From Clostridiales bacterium (GTDB taxonomy: Bacteria; Bacillota; Clostridia; Christensenellales; Aristaeellaceae), in assembly GCA_004557805.1 (NCBI GenBank), contig SFFS01000010.1:1-26241 (forward strand): DNA of 26,241 nucleotides. Direction: 5' to 3'. The notes beneath the pieces are model-generated. The model was not told the DNA's origin and ran no database searches. It saw nothing but the letters and a program-made list of their open reading frames with translations. Each line of letters starts with the position of its first letter. Position 1 is the stretch's first letter. A program made the position numbers and the translations under genes. Of the stretch, positions 1 to 7,736 are shown piece by piece.

Positions 1-278
1 GCGTGCCACTGGCGCACCTCGCCGCCGGTGAGATACCAGCCGGACGAGAGCGTCGCCACAGGCGCGAAGGAATAGGCGCGCGCCGTGTCGAGATCCTGCG
101 CGGAGAAGGGCATCACGCCGTCCTCCATGGCGGCGGCCGGCGCGAGCGTCGCGCTCTGGCGCGCATCGTGCGTATCATCGCCGTTTCCCATAACGGCAAT
201 GAGATAGAACAGCGCGGCGCAGATCACGAACACAACCGCCAGCAGCGCCCAGCGCGCAGCGCGTCCAATCCATTTCAC
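1..278 (-). CDS. Hypothetical membrane-anchored protein, 3' end cut by window edge
   Basis: This is the N-terminal 92 residues of a protein whose gene runs off the left edge. The start is GTG at 278, with a GGAGGAGAG ribosome site 5 bases upstream; the nearby ATG at 273 is in another frame that stops after about 30 codons. Residues 9-29 form one hydrophobic membrane segment after a short basic head (KWIGRAARW), which predicts an N-in, C-out anchor. The visible ectodomain is Ala/Gly-rich and matches no family I recognise. It starts 15 bases after the stop of the upstream dehydrogenase gene, so the two are probably cotranscribed. Function unknown. Confidence 0.6.
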   Translation of the reverse strand, partial: MKWIGRAARWALLAVVFVICAALFYLIAVMGNGDDTHDARQSATLAPAAAMEDGVMPFSAQDLDTARAYSFAPVATLSSGWYLTGGEVRQWH

Positions 279-293
279 CGGTTCTCTCCTCCG

Positions 294-1787
294 TTATTCC
301 GAAAGCACTTTTTTCAGCGCGGCGCGGACGGCGCCCTTGCCCTGCATCATCTCGGAGAACTTGGCGCGGACGACCGGCGCCATGCCGTTAGCGACGAGGT
401 CATGACCGAACAGCGTCGTATCGGAAAGCAGTTCGTCGGTGAGGCCGCCCGCCATGCGCGCGCGCACCTCGTCCATGCGCGGATCGGGGCTGGGCGTGAA
501 AGCGTTGCCCTCGTCGTCGACGCCGGTGAGATAGCGGAACCACGCCGCCAGCACGAACGGAACGCAGTGCAGTTTGGATTTATCTGCGGTCGCGCCGATG
601 GTGTGGCCGAAGCGGACGGCCAGCTTCTGCGAGGTGTCGGTGGCGATGCGCTGCGGCGTATCGGGCAGGAAGGGGTTGGGCAGGCGGAGCTTGATAACCT
701 CGTCAAGGAACTTCTTGGGCGAGAGCACGCCCGGATCCTGCACGACGGGCAGGCTTTCGACGTATCCGAGCCGGTCGACGAATTCGCTCAGATCATCGTC
801 CGCCATTTCGGCGCTGATCTTGGTGAAGCCCAGCAGGCAGCCGAGAATGGCCAGCGCGGTGTGCAGCGGGTTGAGGCACGTGCCGACCTTCATTTTTTCA
901 ACTTTGTCCACCGTTTCCTTGTCGGTGAAGAGGATGCCGGCCTTTTCCAGCGGCGGACGGCCGTTGGGGAAGCTGTCCTCGACGACGAGATACTCGGCCT
1001 GTTCGGCGTTGACGAAGCCGGCCGTGACGGTGTGCTTTTCGGTGTGAATGACGCCCATGTCCTCCACGCCGTCCTTTTCGAGCATCGCTTCGATCTGCGC
1101 GTCGGGATGCGGCGTGATCTTATCGATCATCGTGTTGGGGAAGGCGACGTTCGCCTTCATCCAGTCGAGGAAGCCCTCGGCCACGGCGCCCTCTTTCGCC
1201 ATCGCCTCGGCGGCAGGCATCATGGCGGCGTGGAGCTTATCGCCGTTATGGGCGCAGTTGTCCATGCTGACGATGGCCAGCGGGGTCTTGCCCGCGAGGT
1301 AACGCTCGCCCAGGAAGGAGACGATCAGGCGCATCATCGGGTTTTCGGGCTTGTAGGCCTTTTCGGTCACGGTGAGGGTGACCATCTGCAGGGACGGGCT
1401 GCGGAAGATTTCCTTCATGCGCGCAATGCCCGCTTCATCGGCCTTGACGGCCTCGGCCACGCTGGCCACGACGCGCTTTTCCACCGTGCCGTCAGCGCGC
1501 ATGATGGCTACGAGGCTGAGGTTATCATACGCGGTATATACGCGGTCGATGATTTCGCCGTCATAGGTTTCGCAGGCGATGATTCCGCGGTCGCACGCGC
1601 CCGCGTCGAGCACGCGCTGCATTGCCGAGCAGAGGAACGCGCGGAAGATGTTGCCCGCCCCGAAATGCACCCACATGGGCGCGCTGCGCGTGGCTTCACG
1701 CATCGCTTCCACATCGTACTGCGGCAGCTGAATTCCAGCGCGCTCCCATGCGGCGCGATCCTGTATTCCCTTCAAAGAAAGTTTCAT
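294..1787 (-). CDS. Mannitol dehydrogenase family oxidoreductase (fructuronate reductase-like)
   Basis: A 497-residue NAD(P)-dependent polyol/uronate dehydrogenase of the long-chain mannitol dehydrogenase family, probably cytoplasmic. The Rossmann nucleotide loop is HFGAGNIFRA at residues 41-50. SMDNCAHNGDKL (174-185) matches the family's S-x-DN-x-x-x-NG segment. The catalytic region is MKVGTCLNPLHTAL, with candidate Lys300, Asn306 and His309. I chose the ATG at 1787 because AAGGAG lies 7 bases upstream and because the frame upstream has no family similarity. Members reduce fructuronate to mannonate, or oxidise mannitol or altronate; the sequence does not settle which substrate is used. The Lys-to-Asn spacing of 6 differs from the 5 I recall in mannitol 2-dehydrogenase, so it may belong to a separate subfamily. 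Its own sigma-A promoter lies upstream. Confidence 0.85.
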   Translation of the reverse strand: MKLSLKGIQDRAAWERAGIQLPQYDVEAMREATRSAPMWVHFGAGNIFRAFLCSAMQRVLDAGACDRGIIACETYDGEIIDRVYTAYDNLSLVAIMRADGTVEKRVVASVAEAVKADEAGIARMKEIFRSPSLQMVTLTVTEKAYKPENPMMRLIVSFLGERYLAGKTPLAIVSMDNCAHNGDKLHAAMMPAAEAMAKEGAVAEGFLDWMKANVAFPNTMIDKITPHPDAQIEAMLEKDGVEDMGVIHTEKHTVTAGFVNAEQAEYLVVEDSFPNGRPPLEKAGILFTDKETVDKVEKMKVGTCLNPLHTALAILGCLLGFTKISAEMADDDLSEFVDRLGYVESLPVVQDPGVLSPKKFLDEVIKLRLPNPFLPDTPQRIATDTSQKLAVRFGHTIGATADKSKLHCVPFVLAAWFRYLTGVDDEGNAFTPSPDPRMDEVRARMAGGLTDELLSDTTLFGHDLVANGMAPVVRAKFSEMMQGKGAVRAALKKVLSE

Positions 1788-1824
1788 AAACTCACTCCTT
1801 TTATGAAAAATCAACGGTATTTTG

Positions 1825-1853
1825 ATTATAGCAACCCGCCGCGCAAAGGTCAA
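1825..1853 (-). promoter_or_regulatory. Sigma-A promoter of the mannitol dehydrogenase family gene
   Basis: Minus-strand TTGACC (1848-1853), a 17-base spacer and a perfect TATAAT (1825-1830). The predicted start of transcription is about 30 bases before the ATG at 1787. Confidence 0.8.
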
Positions 1854-1907
1854 ACCAAAACGGGGCCGCAAAGCGCCGGTAATTTATAGGGGAAGGCGCG
1901 TTTTTTC

Positions 1908-1924
1908 GCCGCGCAGGGCGCGGC
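1908..1924. repeat. Short GC hairpin, CCGCGC-AGG-GCGCGG type
   Basis: GCCGCGC, loop AGG, GCGCGGC: a perfect 7-bp stem in the intergenic gap between the dehydrogenase and VanW genes. Near-identical hairpins recur at 3842, 9682, 17721 and 19041. No U tract follows in either direction that would make it a normal terminator. Confidence 0.6.
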
Positions 1925-1932
1925 AAAACCCA

Positions 1933-1961
1933 TTGCGAAACGCTCGGGGGAAATGTATAAT
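1933..1961 (+). promoter_or_regulatory. Sigma-A promoter of the VanW gene
   Basis: TTGCGA (1933-1938), a 17-base spacer and a perfect TATAAT (1956-1961), about 30 bases before the GTG start at 1991. Confidence 0.8.
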
Positions 1962-1990
1962 GGCGCTATCGACAGAAAAGGAGTTTAGCC

Positions 1991-3505
1991 GTGCGAAACC
2001 AGGACGAATACGAATATGAATACGATCCCCGGCGGGACGGACGCGCCCGCCGCGCAGAATACGACGGCCGCCGCCCGTCGCGCAGAAAAAAGCGCCGCCG
2101 CTTTCCTTTCTGGACGCTGCCGGTGATTCTGGCGCTGCTGGGCGCGCTGGGCTACGCATACCTGTACGCCCAGGATCAGATGGCCGCCTATGCGCAGTTT
2201 CAAAAGACCGTGGCCGCCGTCAGCGGCGAAACGTTCTATCCGGGCGTGCGCATCGATGGAATCGACCTTGGCGGCAAGACGATGCAGGAGGCCCGGCAGC
2301 TGCTGGAAAACCACGAGACTGCCGAAATGCAGGGCTTCGAGGTGTTCCTTACCGACGGGCAGCAGACCTGGCGCATCGCGTCCGATACGATGGACCTCGC
2401 CTGGAACACCGATATGCTTTTGCAGGAAGCCTACGCGCTTGGCCGCTCCGGCACGCTCGAGGAGCGTTACGCCGCCGTCAAACGGCTCGAGAGCATGGGC
2501 GCGTATTATGATTCCGTCTACACCTACGACAAGACACAGGTACGCGAGATGTGCGACGCGCTCGCGGAGCAGTTCTACGTGGAATGCATCGACGCGCGGG
2601 TCGTCGCCTTCGATGTGGCAAACCGCTCTTTCGCATTCTCCGACGAACAGACGGGGCGCAGGCTCGACGCCGACGCGCTGTATGAAACGGTGATCGGCCA
2701 GCTCGACGCGGGCGCGCAGGGCGTGACCATTCCGCTGCCAATCGAGCAGGTGACGCCCTCCGTAACGCGCGCGCAGCTGGAGTCGAACTACGGCCTTATC
2801 ACTTCCTTCACCACAAAGACCACCGAGAACAGCAACCGCAACCGCAACATTCAGCTTGCGGCCGAGGCGCTTAACGGGCAGATGCTCGACGCGAACGGCG
2901 GCACTATTTCCTTCAACACCTGTACCGGCGAACGCACGAAGGAGAAGGGCTATAAGGAAGCCGCGGCAATCGCGGGCGGCGCGTCGGTGGACGAGGTGGG
3001 CGGCGGCGTATGCCAGGTGGCGACGACGCTCTTCAACGCGCTCCTGCGCGCCGATTGCAGCATCGTCAAGCGCTATCCGCACGCATGGCCGGCCAATTAC
3101 GTGCCGCGCGGCGAGGACGCGACGGTGGACTGGCCGGGCGTCGATCTCGTCATGCGCAACGACGGCGTAGCGCCGCTGTTTATCGCTTCCTGGTATGAGA
3201 ACCAGCGCGTGACGGTGGAGGTGTACGGCCTGTCGCTGGGCGAGGGCGTGGCGATCGATCTTGCCTCGGAGACGATTTACGTCGATAAGGTCAGGGAAGA
3301 GGACACGGTTTATAACTACAACCCTAACCTCAAGGTGGGCGCGATGAACCAGATTAAAAAGGCGCATGAGGGCTACCGCACGCAGACCTATAAAATCTGG
3401 TATCAGGACGGGCAGGAGGTGCGCCGCGAGGCGTTCTATACGTCCGATTACCGCAAGATCAATCCGACCTACGAATACAACGACGGACAGGGCGGCCTGC
3501 GCTGA
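1991..3505 (+). CDS. VanW family membrane-anchored protein
   Basis: A 504-residue protein. It begins with an acidic/aromatic then strongly basic cytoplasmic tail (RRKKRRR at 31-37), followed by one membrane anchor at about 40-60. The extracellular part holds a putative peptidoglycan-binding-4-like region (about 75-260) and a VanW domain (about 270-415). The VanW core GGGVCQVATTLFNA is at 337-350, followed by RYPHAWP. The last 80 residues resemble a G5-type beta domain only loosely. The start is GTG at 1991 with AAGGAG 7 bases upstream. VanW proteins are found in glycopeptide-resistance clusters but also widely in clostridial genomes, and their biochemical activity is not established. Here there is no van ligase context, so a general cell-envelope role is the safer reading. 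It ends in an intrinsic terminator. Confidence 0.85.
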   Translation: MRNQDEYEYEYDPRRDGRARRAEYDGRRPSRRKKRRRFPFWTLPVILALLGALGYAYLYAQDQMAAYAQFQKTVAAVSGETFYPGVRIDGIDLGGKTMQEARQLLENHETAEMQGFEVFLTDGQQTWRIASDTMDLAWNTDMLLQEAYALGRSGTLEERYAAVKRLESMGAYYDSVYTYDKTQVREMCDALAEQFYVECIDARVVAFDVANRSFAFSDEQTGRRLDADALYETVIGQLDAGAQGVTIPLPIEQVTPSVTRAQLESNYGLITSFTTKTTENSNRNRNIQLAAEALNGQMLDANGGTISFNTCTGERTKEKGYKEAAAIAGGASVDEVGGGVCQVATTLFNALLRADCSIVKRYPHAWPANYVPRGEDATVDWPGVDLVMRNDGVAPLFIASWYENQRVTVEVYGLSLGEGVAIDLASETIYVDKVREEDTVYNYNPNLKVGAMNQIKKAHEGYRTQTYKIWYQDGQEVRREAFYTSDYRKINPTYEYNDGQGGLR

Positions 3506-3518
3506 AAACGGACATACC

Positions 3519-3558
3519 TCACCCCTTTGGAGCATACGCTCCAGAGGGGTGATTTTTT
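3519..3558 (+). terminator. Intrinsic terminator after the VanW gene
   Basis: A 15-bp stem (3519-3533 with 3538-3552, a single G-U pair, loop ATAC) followed by six Ts. Its right arm carries GAGGGG, which sits 7 bases before an in-frame TTG that could start the next gene. Confidence 0.9.
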
Positions 3559-3838
3559 GCTTGCATCGATTCCCTGGAGGCTTGTACTGTGGGTGATCGC
3601 GGGGCTGTGCGCGCTGTATTTTCTGGGCTGGGAAGCGTTCGGGCCGCCGCGGCGCGCGCGGAATCTGTTGATGAACGGCATTGGCGGACTGGCTGTCGCG
3701 GCGGCATGGAACGGCGTGGCGGCAGTGTTCCATGCAGGCCAGCTGGCCGTAACGATCGGCCCGGCGCTGCTGGGAGCGTCGGTGGTTCTGGGAATTCCCG
3801 GCGCTGCGCTGGTAGGAGCGCTGCAAAAAATTTTATGA
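3557..3838 (+). CDS. BofA-like small membrane protein
   Basis: About 93 residues with two to three hydrophobic segments (about 8-27, 42-58 and 66-90). The C-terminal part, VTIGPALLGASVVLGIPGAALVGAL, resembles the pro-sigma-K processing inhibitor BofA, whose family members end in a membrane segment with a GIPG motif. In Bacillus, BofA (87 residues) holds the SpoIVFB protease inactive in the outer forespore membrane. The start is uncertain. TTG at 3557 has GAGGGG 7 bases upstream, but that site lies inside the terminator hairpin. A second ribosome-like GGAGG at 3576-3580 would serve CTG 3587 or GTG 3593, giving a shorter first membrane segment. The gene follows VanW with no promoter that I can see, so it may depend on readthrough. 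Confidence 0.65.
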   Translation: MLASIPWRLVLWVIAGLCALYFLGWEAFGPPRRARNLLMNGIGGLAVAAAWNGVAAVFHAGQLAVTIGPALLGASVVLGIPGAALVGALQKIL

Positions 3839-3841
3839 CGA

Positions 3842-3858
3842 GGGCCGCAGGGCGGCCC
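3842..3858. repeat. Short GC hairpin, GGGCCGC-AGG-GCGGCCC
   Basis: A perfect 7-bp stem with AGG loop just after the BofA-like stop codon. It has the same loop and layout as the hairpins at 1908 and 9682. It could help end BofA transcription but has no U tract. Confidence 0.5.
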
Positions 3859-3907
3859 CCAAAAGCAGCCCTCCCGCCCGCGTTGTCCGGCTTGGCCGCT
3901 TCTGAAG

Positions 3908-3945
3908 GCAAAAAGCGACCCTTCTGCATTTTCGCAGAGGGTCGT
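3908..3945 (-). terminator. Intrinsic terminator of the thioesterase gene
   Basis: On the minus strand, CGACCCTCTGC pairs with GCAGAAGGGTCG (one bulged base), followed by CTTTTTG. It lies directly after the thioesterase stop codon. A short T run on the plus side (GTTTTG) may let it also stop transcription from the VanW/BofA side. Confidence 0.85.
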
Positions 3946-3953
3946 TTTGCGGT

Positions 3954-4439
3954 TTACTGTTTTTTCATCCGCGCCGCCTTGCGGGCTTCCTGACGCGCCG
4001 CGCCTTCGGTGAACTCGCGCTTCTGCTCTTCCGTTTCGAGCAGCAGCCCCGGAGCGGGCGCGGGCTTTTCGTTCGCGTCGAGCGCGACCATGAGCGCGTA
4101 GGCGACGTTGACCGGCCGCCATTCGCCTCCGAGCGCCTGCGCGTATGTGTCCACGCGCACTTCCAGCGAGCTGCGCCCCACCCACGTCACCCGGCCTTCC
4201 AGCTTCACCAGATCGTTGAGATAGGCGGGCGAGAGAAATTCCATATGGTCGATCGCGGCCGTCGTCACTTCGCAGCCGCAGTGGCGGCGCGCCACCACGC
4301 CGAACATCACGTCGATCCACTGCAAAAGCGTGCCGCCGAACAGCCGGCCATATCCGTTAATGTGCGAATTCATAACGAACTGCAGCTGCTCGGTATAGGA
4401 TTCAGAAACGCGTTTTTGCACTTTTTTGTCCGCTTCCAT
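3954..4439 (-). CDS. Acyl-CoA thioesterase, hotdog fold (YciA/YkhA-like)
   Basis: A 161-residue cytoplasmic hotdog-fold enzyme that would hydrolyse acyl-CoA to free acid and CoA. Family hallmarks are visible: MNSHINGYGRLFGG (23-36) with the GG turn before the hotdog helix, WIDVMFG (41-47) with candidate catalytic Asp43, the MEFLSP strand (66-71), and the VGRSSLEVRV segment (87-96). The basic C-terminal tail after about residue 140 lies outside the fold and is lineage-specific. The start is ATG 4439 with GGAGGGG 6 bases upstream. It is a single gene with its own promoter and terminator, divergent from the FHA operon. Confidence 0.9.
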   Translation of the reverse strand: MEADKKVQKRVSESYTEQLQFVMNSHINGYGRLFGGTLLQWIDVMFGVVARRHCGCEVTTAAIDHMEFLSPAYLNDLVKLEGRVTWVGRSSLEVRVDTYAQALGGEWRPVNVAYALMVALDANEKPAPAPGLLLETEEQKREFTEGAARQEARKAARMKKQ

Positions 4440-4462
4440 TCAAAGCCCCTCCAATTCGCGTC

Positions 4463-4491
4463 ATTTTACCGTGAATGCGCCCGGCTGTCAA
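4463..4491 (-). promoter_or_regulatory. Sigma-A promoter of the thioesterase gene
   Basis: Minus-strand TTGACA (4486-4491, perfect), a 17-base spacer and TAAAAT (4463-4468). Its -35 lies 6 bases from the -35 of the divergent FHA operon promoter, so the two polymerase sites overlap. Confidence 0.85.
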
Positions 4492-4497
4492 TATCTC

Positions 4498-4526
4498 TTG
4501 AAACGCGCGCCCCGGCATGGTATGCT
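4498..4526 (+). promoter_or_regulatory. Sigma-A promoter of the FHA-FtsW-PBP operon, probably leaderless
   Basis: TTGAAA (4498-4503), a 17-base spacer ending in TGG (extended -10) and TATGCT (4521-4526). The expected transcription start, about 7 bases downstream, falls on the A of the ATG at 4533. No Shine-Dalgarno sequence precedes that ATG. Confidence 0.75.
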
Positions 4527-4532
4527 ATGGTT

Positions 4533-5027
4533 ATGAGCAATCAATTTTACGGCGTGATCGCCTATGCGATGCGATACTGGTTTCTGGCCCTGACGCTGAC
4601 CGCGCTGTGCGCGTTGGTCGGCTGGATGCGCCGCGCGGCCGTAATACGCCGCCGCAGGCTCGCAGGCCTGCCCGACGCGGGGATGATCGGCGAATGGGCG
4701 CTGCTCGACGCTTCCGGCGAGACGGCAGCGCTGCTGCCCGCCCCGGCCGACGGGCTGATCGGCGGCGACCGCCATTGCGACGTGCGCGTGGAGGGTATGC
4801 CGCGGTTCGCCGCGCGCTACGCGCTGGAAAAGGACGGCCTGCACCTGCGGCCGTTCGCGCCGGGCAAAATTGCGGTAGACGGGCAGCCCGTGCAGCGCAA
4901 GGCCGTCCTGCGCCATGGAGCCACGCTTTCATGCGGCGGCTATACGCTGCAGCTGCGCCTGTTCGCGGGCGTGCTGCTGAAGGGAGAAACCCCCGCGCCT
5001 GCGGCCGGCGGGGAAGCGTCCTGCTGA
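4533..5027 (+). CDS. Membrane-anchored protein with degenerate FHA domain
   Basis: A 164-residue protein. Residues about 10-32 form a membrane anchor followed by a basic stretch (RRAAVIRRRR) that places the rest in the cytoplasm. Residues about 65-145 look like a forkhead-associated fold: ADGLIGGDRHCDVRV, MPRFAARYAL, LHLRPFAPGKIAVDG and HGATLSCGGYTLQL follow the strand pattern. The phosphothreonine-binding residues of canonical FHA domains (GR, then SxxH) read here as GG and PRFAA, so phosphopeptide binding is doubtful. The start could be ATG 4533 or ATG 4527; neither has a ribosome site. The gene heads an operon with FtsW/RodA and a transpeptidase, an arrangement resembling the actinobacterial FhaB-RodA-PbpA cluster. 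A scaffold or adaptor role for the wall synthase is an inference. Confidence 0.7.
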   Translation: MSNQFYGVIAYAMRYWFLALTLTALCALVGWMRRAAVIRRRRLAGLPDAGMIGEWALLDASGETAALLPAPADGLIGGDRHCDVRVEGMPRFAARYALEKDGLHLRPFAPGKIAVDGQPVQRKAVLRHGATLSCGGYTLQLRLFAGVLLKGETPAPAAGGEASC

Positions 5028-5028
5028 A

Positions 5029-6330
5029 ATGGCGAAAAACAGAAACAGAAAAAAAAGACGAAATCCCGCGTGTCCGCGCAGAAAACAGCCGCTGCGCGCC
5101 GTGCTTGCGGCCAGCCTGCTGTTTCAGGCGTCGGCCTGTCTGCTGCTGGCGTTCAAAGGCGAAGGGATTGACTGGACGGCGGTGGCGCTTGCGTTTTCGC
5201 TGCCGGCGCTGAGCTGGTTTTTTGCAAAGCCGCTGTGCCGCATGCTGCGCGCAGATCCGCTGCTGGTCACGGTGACGGATTTTCTCTGCGGGCTTGGAAC
5301 CGTGCTGCTCTACGCGCTCTCGCCCGCGACGGGACTCAAACACGCGGTGCATTTCGCGCTGGGCGTGGCGGCGTTTTCGCTGTGCGCGCTGGCGGTGCGC
5401 AGGATCAAACGCTGGGGCGTGCTGTGCGCCGCGGCGATGCCGGTATGCGCGGCGCTGCTGCTGCTGCCGGTCGCCATCGGTCACGAAATCAACGGCGCGA
5501 AGAACTGGATCGGCATTCCCGGGTTCGGCTCGTTCCAGCCGAGCGAACTGGTAAAGATCATGCTGGCGTTCGCGCTCGCGCAGTATTTTTCCACGCTGCG
5601 CGGGGTGAAGGGCATGATTCCGGGCCTTGCGTTTGCGGCGGTGTGTCTGGGCGTTCTGATGCTGCAAAAGGATCTGGGAACGGCGCTTCTGTATTATCTG
5701 GTGACGCTGCTGCTGTTCTGGGCGGCTTCGTCGAACGTGCCGCTGACGCTGGCGGGGCTTGCGGGCGGCGCGGGCGCGGCTGTGCTGGGCTATAAGCTGT
5801 TCGCGCATGTGCGCACGCGCGTGGCCATCTGGCGCAATCCGTGGTCGGACGCGCTGGGCAAGGGGTATCAGATCGTGCAGGCACTGACGGCCATCGCCTC
5901 GGGCGGGCTGTTCGGCGTGGGGCTGGGCATGGGCGAGAGCCGCGTTATCCCGGCCTATTCGACGGATTTCATTTTCGCGGTGCTCTGCGAGCAGATGGGC
6001 CTTGTGACGGGCGTGCTGGTGCTGGGACTGTATGCGATCGTCATCATCCGCGGCGCGGGCATTTCGCTGAGGGCGCGCTCGCGGTTTGCGGCGCTGCTGG
6101 CCATGGCGGCGACGGCGTTTCTGGGGCTGCAGACGTTCGTGATTATCGGCGGGGTCATCAAGCTGATTCCGCTCACGGGCGTGACGCTGCCGTTCCTCAG
6201 CGCGGGCGGCACGTCGATGATCAGCTGCATGGGCCTTGTTGGGATTCTCTGCGGCGTAAACGCCGCCACGGAGGACGGACATGATGCGGACGAGCAGATG
6301 ACAGCGCAAAGCGCGGAGGAAAACAGATGA
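5029..6330 (+). CDS. FtsW/RodA/SpoVE family peptidoglycan polymerase
   Basis: A 433-residue SEDS-family integral membrane glycosyltransferase that would polymerise lipid II together with a class B penicillin-binding protein. Many hydrophobic segments run from about residue 20 to 410. Family motifs are intact: GAKNWIGIPGFGSFQPSELVK (about 156-176), QKDLGTALLYY with the catalytic-type Asp215, GLFGVGLGMG (about 293-302), STDFIFAVLCEQMG (311-324), and LIPLTGVTLPFLSAGGTSM (379-397). The N-terminus is very basic (NRNRKKRRN). It starts 1 base after the FHA stop and overlaps the next gene by 4 bases (ATGA), so the three are translationally coupled. Whether it works in elongation, division or sporulation cannot be told from sequence alone. 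Confidence 0.93.
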   Translation: MAKNRNRKKRRNPACPRRKQPLRAVLAASLLFQASACLLLAFKGEGIDWTAVALAFSLPALSWFFAKPLCRMLRADPLLVTVTDFLCGLGTVLLYALSPATGLKHAVHFALGVAAFSLCALAVRRIKRWGVLCAAAMPVCAALLLLPVAIGHEINGAKNWIGIPGFGSFQPSELVKIMLAFALAQYFSTLRGVKGMIPGLAFAAVCLGVLMLQKDLGTALLYYLVTLLLFWAASSNVPLTLAGLAGGAGAAVLGYKLFAHVRTRVAIWRNPWSDALGKGYQIVQALTAIASGGLFGVGLGMGESRVIPAYSTDFIFAVLCEQMGLVTGVLVLGLYAIVIIRGAGISLRARSRFAALLAMAATAFLGLQTFVIIGGVIKLIPLTGVTLPFLSAGGTSMISCMGLVGILCGVNAATEDGHDADEQMTAQSAEENR

Positions 6331-7736
6331 AAAAGCTTCGCCAGAATCTGCGCGTCGTCACGGCGCTGCTGCTCTCGCTTCTGATTGTGGCGGGAACGTA
6401 CTGCTTCTATTCTGTGACCACATGCGGCGGCCGCTGGTTCGCCACCTCTACCAACACGCGCCTGGCCAGCCAGAAAAAGCAGGTCGTCGCCGGAGATATC
6501 GCCGACCGCACCGGCCTGGTGCTGGCCTGCACTGTCGACGGCAAGCGCACCTATCCGCGCTATACGGGGCTGCGTAAGGCCGTCGCGCACGTGGTGGGCG
6601 ATAACCGCGGCTTCGTTTCGCACGGCGCGGAGACGTTTATGGCCAGCTATCTGCTCGGCTTCAAGGCTTCGGCAACCGAGCGCGCGAAACAGCTTTTTTC
6701 CGGCGGCGAAACGCGCGGCGACGATATCGCCCTCACCATCGACGCGGAGCTGTGCGCTTATGCGTCCAGCCTGATTACGCCGTTCGTGGGCGGCGCGGTG
6801 GTGGTTATCAACTATAAAACGGGCGAAATTCTCTGCTCGACCTCCTGGCCAAGCTTCGATCCGCGCAATATGACCGCCGCGCTGAACGCTTCCAGCGGCG
6901 AGGCGTCGCTGCTCAACCGCGCCACGCAGGGCATGTATTCGCCCGGCTCGACGTTTAAAATCGTCACCATGGCTTCGGCGCTGAGCAATTTTTCCGACGC
7001 GCAGACGCGCCTGTTCAACTGCACCGGCCGGCTCGACGTTGTAAACACCACCGTCACCGAAGCGGGCGGCGCGGTACACGGGCAGAACACGCTGCAAACG
7101 GCGTTCGCCAAGAGTTGCAATTCCGCGTTTTCCACGCTGGCGATGGAGCTGGGCGCTTCGCGCCTTCGCTGGACCGCCAGCGATTTCGGGTTTAACGAAA
7201 ACTTCCTGTTTTCGGATCTGATCGTTTACAACTCCGTTTTCCCATCCGGCCGCCTTTCGAAAGACCAGCTGGCGTGGAACGGCATCGGACAGGGCACGGT
7301 GCAGGTAACGCCGCTGCATATGGCGATGATCGCCGGAGCCATCGGAAACGGCGGCAACATGATGGAACCGCGGCTGCTGCTCTCGGCCACGGGCGCGCAG
7401 GGCAATGTGCGCGCGCTGCCCGGCGCGCGCGTATACAAACGCTGCTGCAATGAAACGGTCGCCGCAGCGGTGAAGGACGCGATGATCGAATGCGTGCAGT
7501 CGGGCACGGGCAAGCAGGCGCAGATCAAGGGCTATACCGTTGCCGGAAAGACCGGAAGCGCCGAAACCTCCGACAACAAATCCGTGCGCACCGACGCGTG
7601 GTTCGCCGGGTTTGTCGACGATCCGGAGCATCCGCTCGCCATCGCCGTCGTGCTTGAAAAAGGCGGTTCCGGCGGAACCGTGGCCGCGCCCATCGCGCAG
7701 CGGGTGCTGAACAGGGCGATCAAGATGGGCTATTGA
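6327..7736 (+). CDS. Class B penicillin-binding protein (D,D-transpeptidase)
   Basis: A 469-residue transpeptidase that would crosslink peptidoglycan as partner of the SEDS protein encoded just upstream (4-base ATGA overlap). One N-terminal membrane anchor (about 8-29) is followed by a small linker domain and the penicillin-binding domain. The catalytic motifs are complete: SxxK at Ser208-Lys211 (SPGSTFK), SCN at 263-265 and KTGS at 408-411. The N-terminal pedestal (about 30-135) is short compared with PBP2/FtsI, and the whole protein is near the size of actinobacterial PbpA, consistent with the FHA-RodA-PbpA gene order. There is no PASTA domain. Confidence 0.93.
   Translation: MKKLRQNLRVVTALLLSLLIVAGTYCFYSVTTCGGRWFATSTNTRLASQKKQVVAGDIADRTGLVLACTVDGKRTYPRYTGLRKAVAHVVGDNRGFVSHGAETFMASYLLGFKASATERAKQLFSGGETRGDDIALTIDAELCAYASSLITPFVGGAVVVINYKTGEILCSTSWPSFDPRNMTAALNASSGEASLLNRATQGMYSPGSTFKIVTMASALSNFSDAQTRLFNCTGRLDVVNTTVTEAGGAVHGQNTLQTAFAKSCNSAFSTLAMELGASRLRWTASDFGFNENFLFSDLIVYNSVFPSGRLSKDQLAWNGIGQGTVQVTPLHMAMIAGAIGNGGNMMEPRLLLSATGAQGNVRALPGARVYKRCCNETVAAAVKDAMIECVQSGTGKQAQIKGYTVAGKTGSAETSDNKSVRTDAWFAGFVDDPEHPLAIAVVLEKGGSGGTVAAPIAQRVLNRAIKMGY

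Noticed and set aside
3..1889. A 628-codon plus-strand frame opposite the dehydrogenase gene
   Set aside because: It is antisense to a protein with intact family motifs and promoter; composition is shadow-like.
1991..3505. A glycopeptide resistance locus, because of VanW
   Set aside because: There is no D-Ala-D-Lac or D-Ala-D-Ser ligase, VanX/Y or VanRS nearby; VanW-domain proteins are common without resistance.
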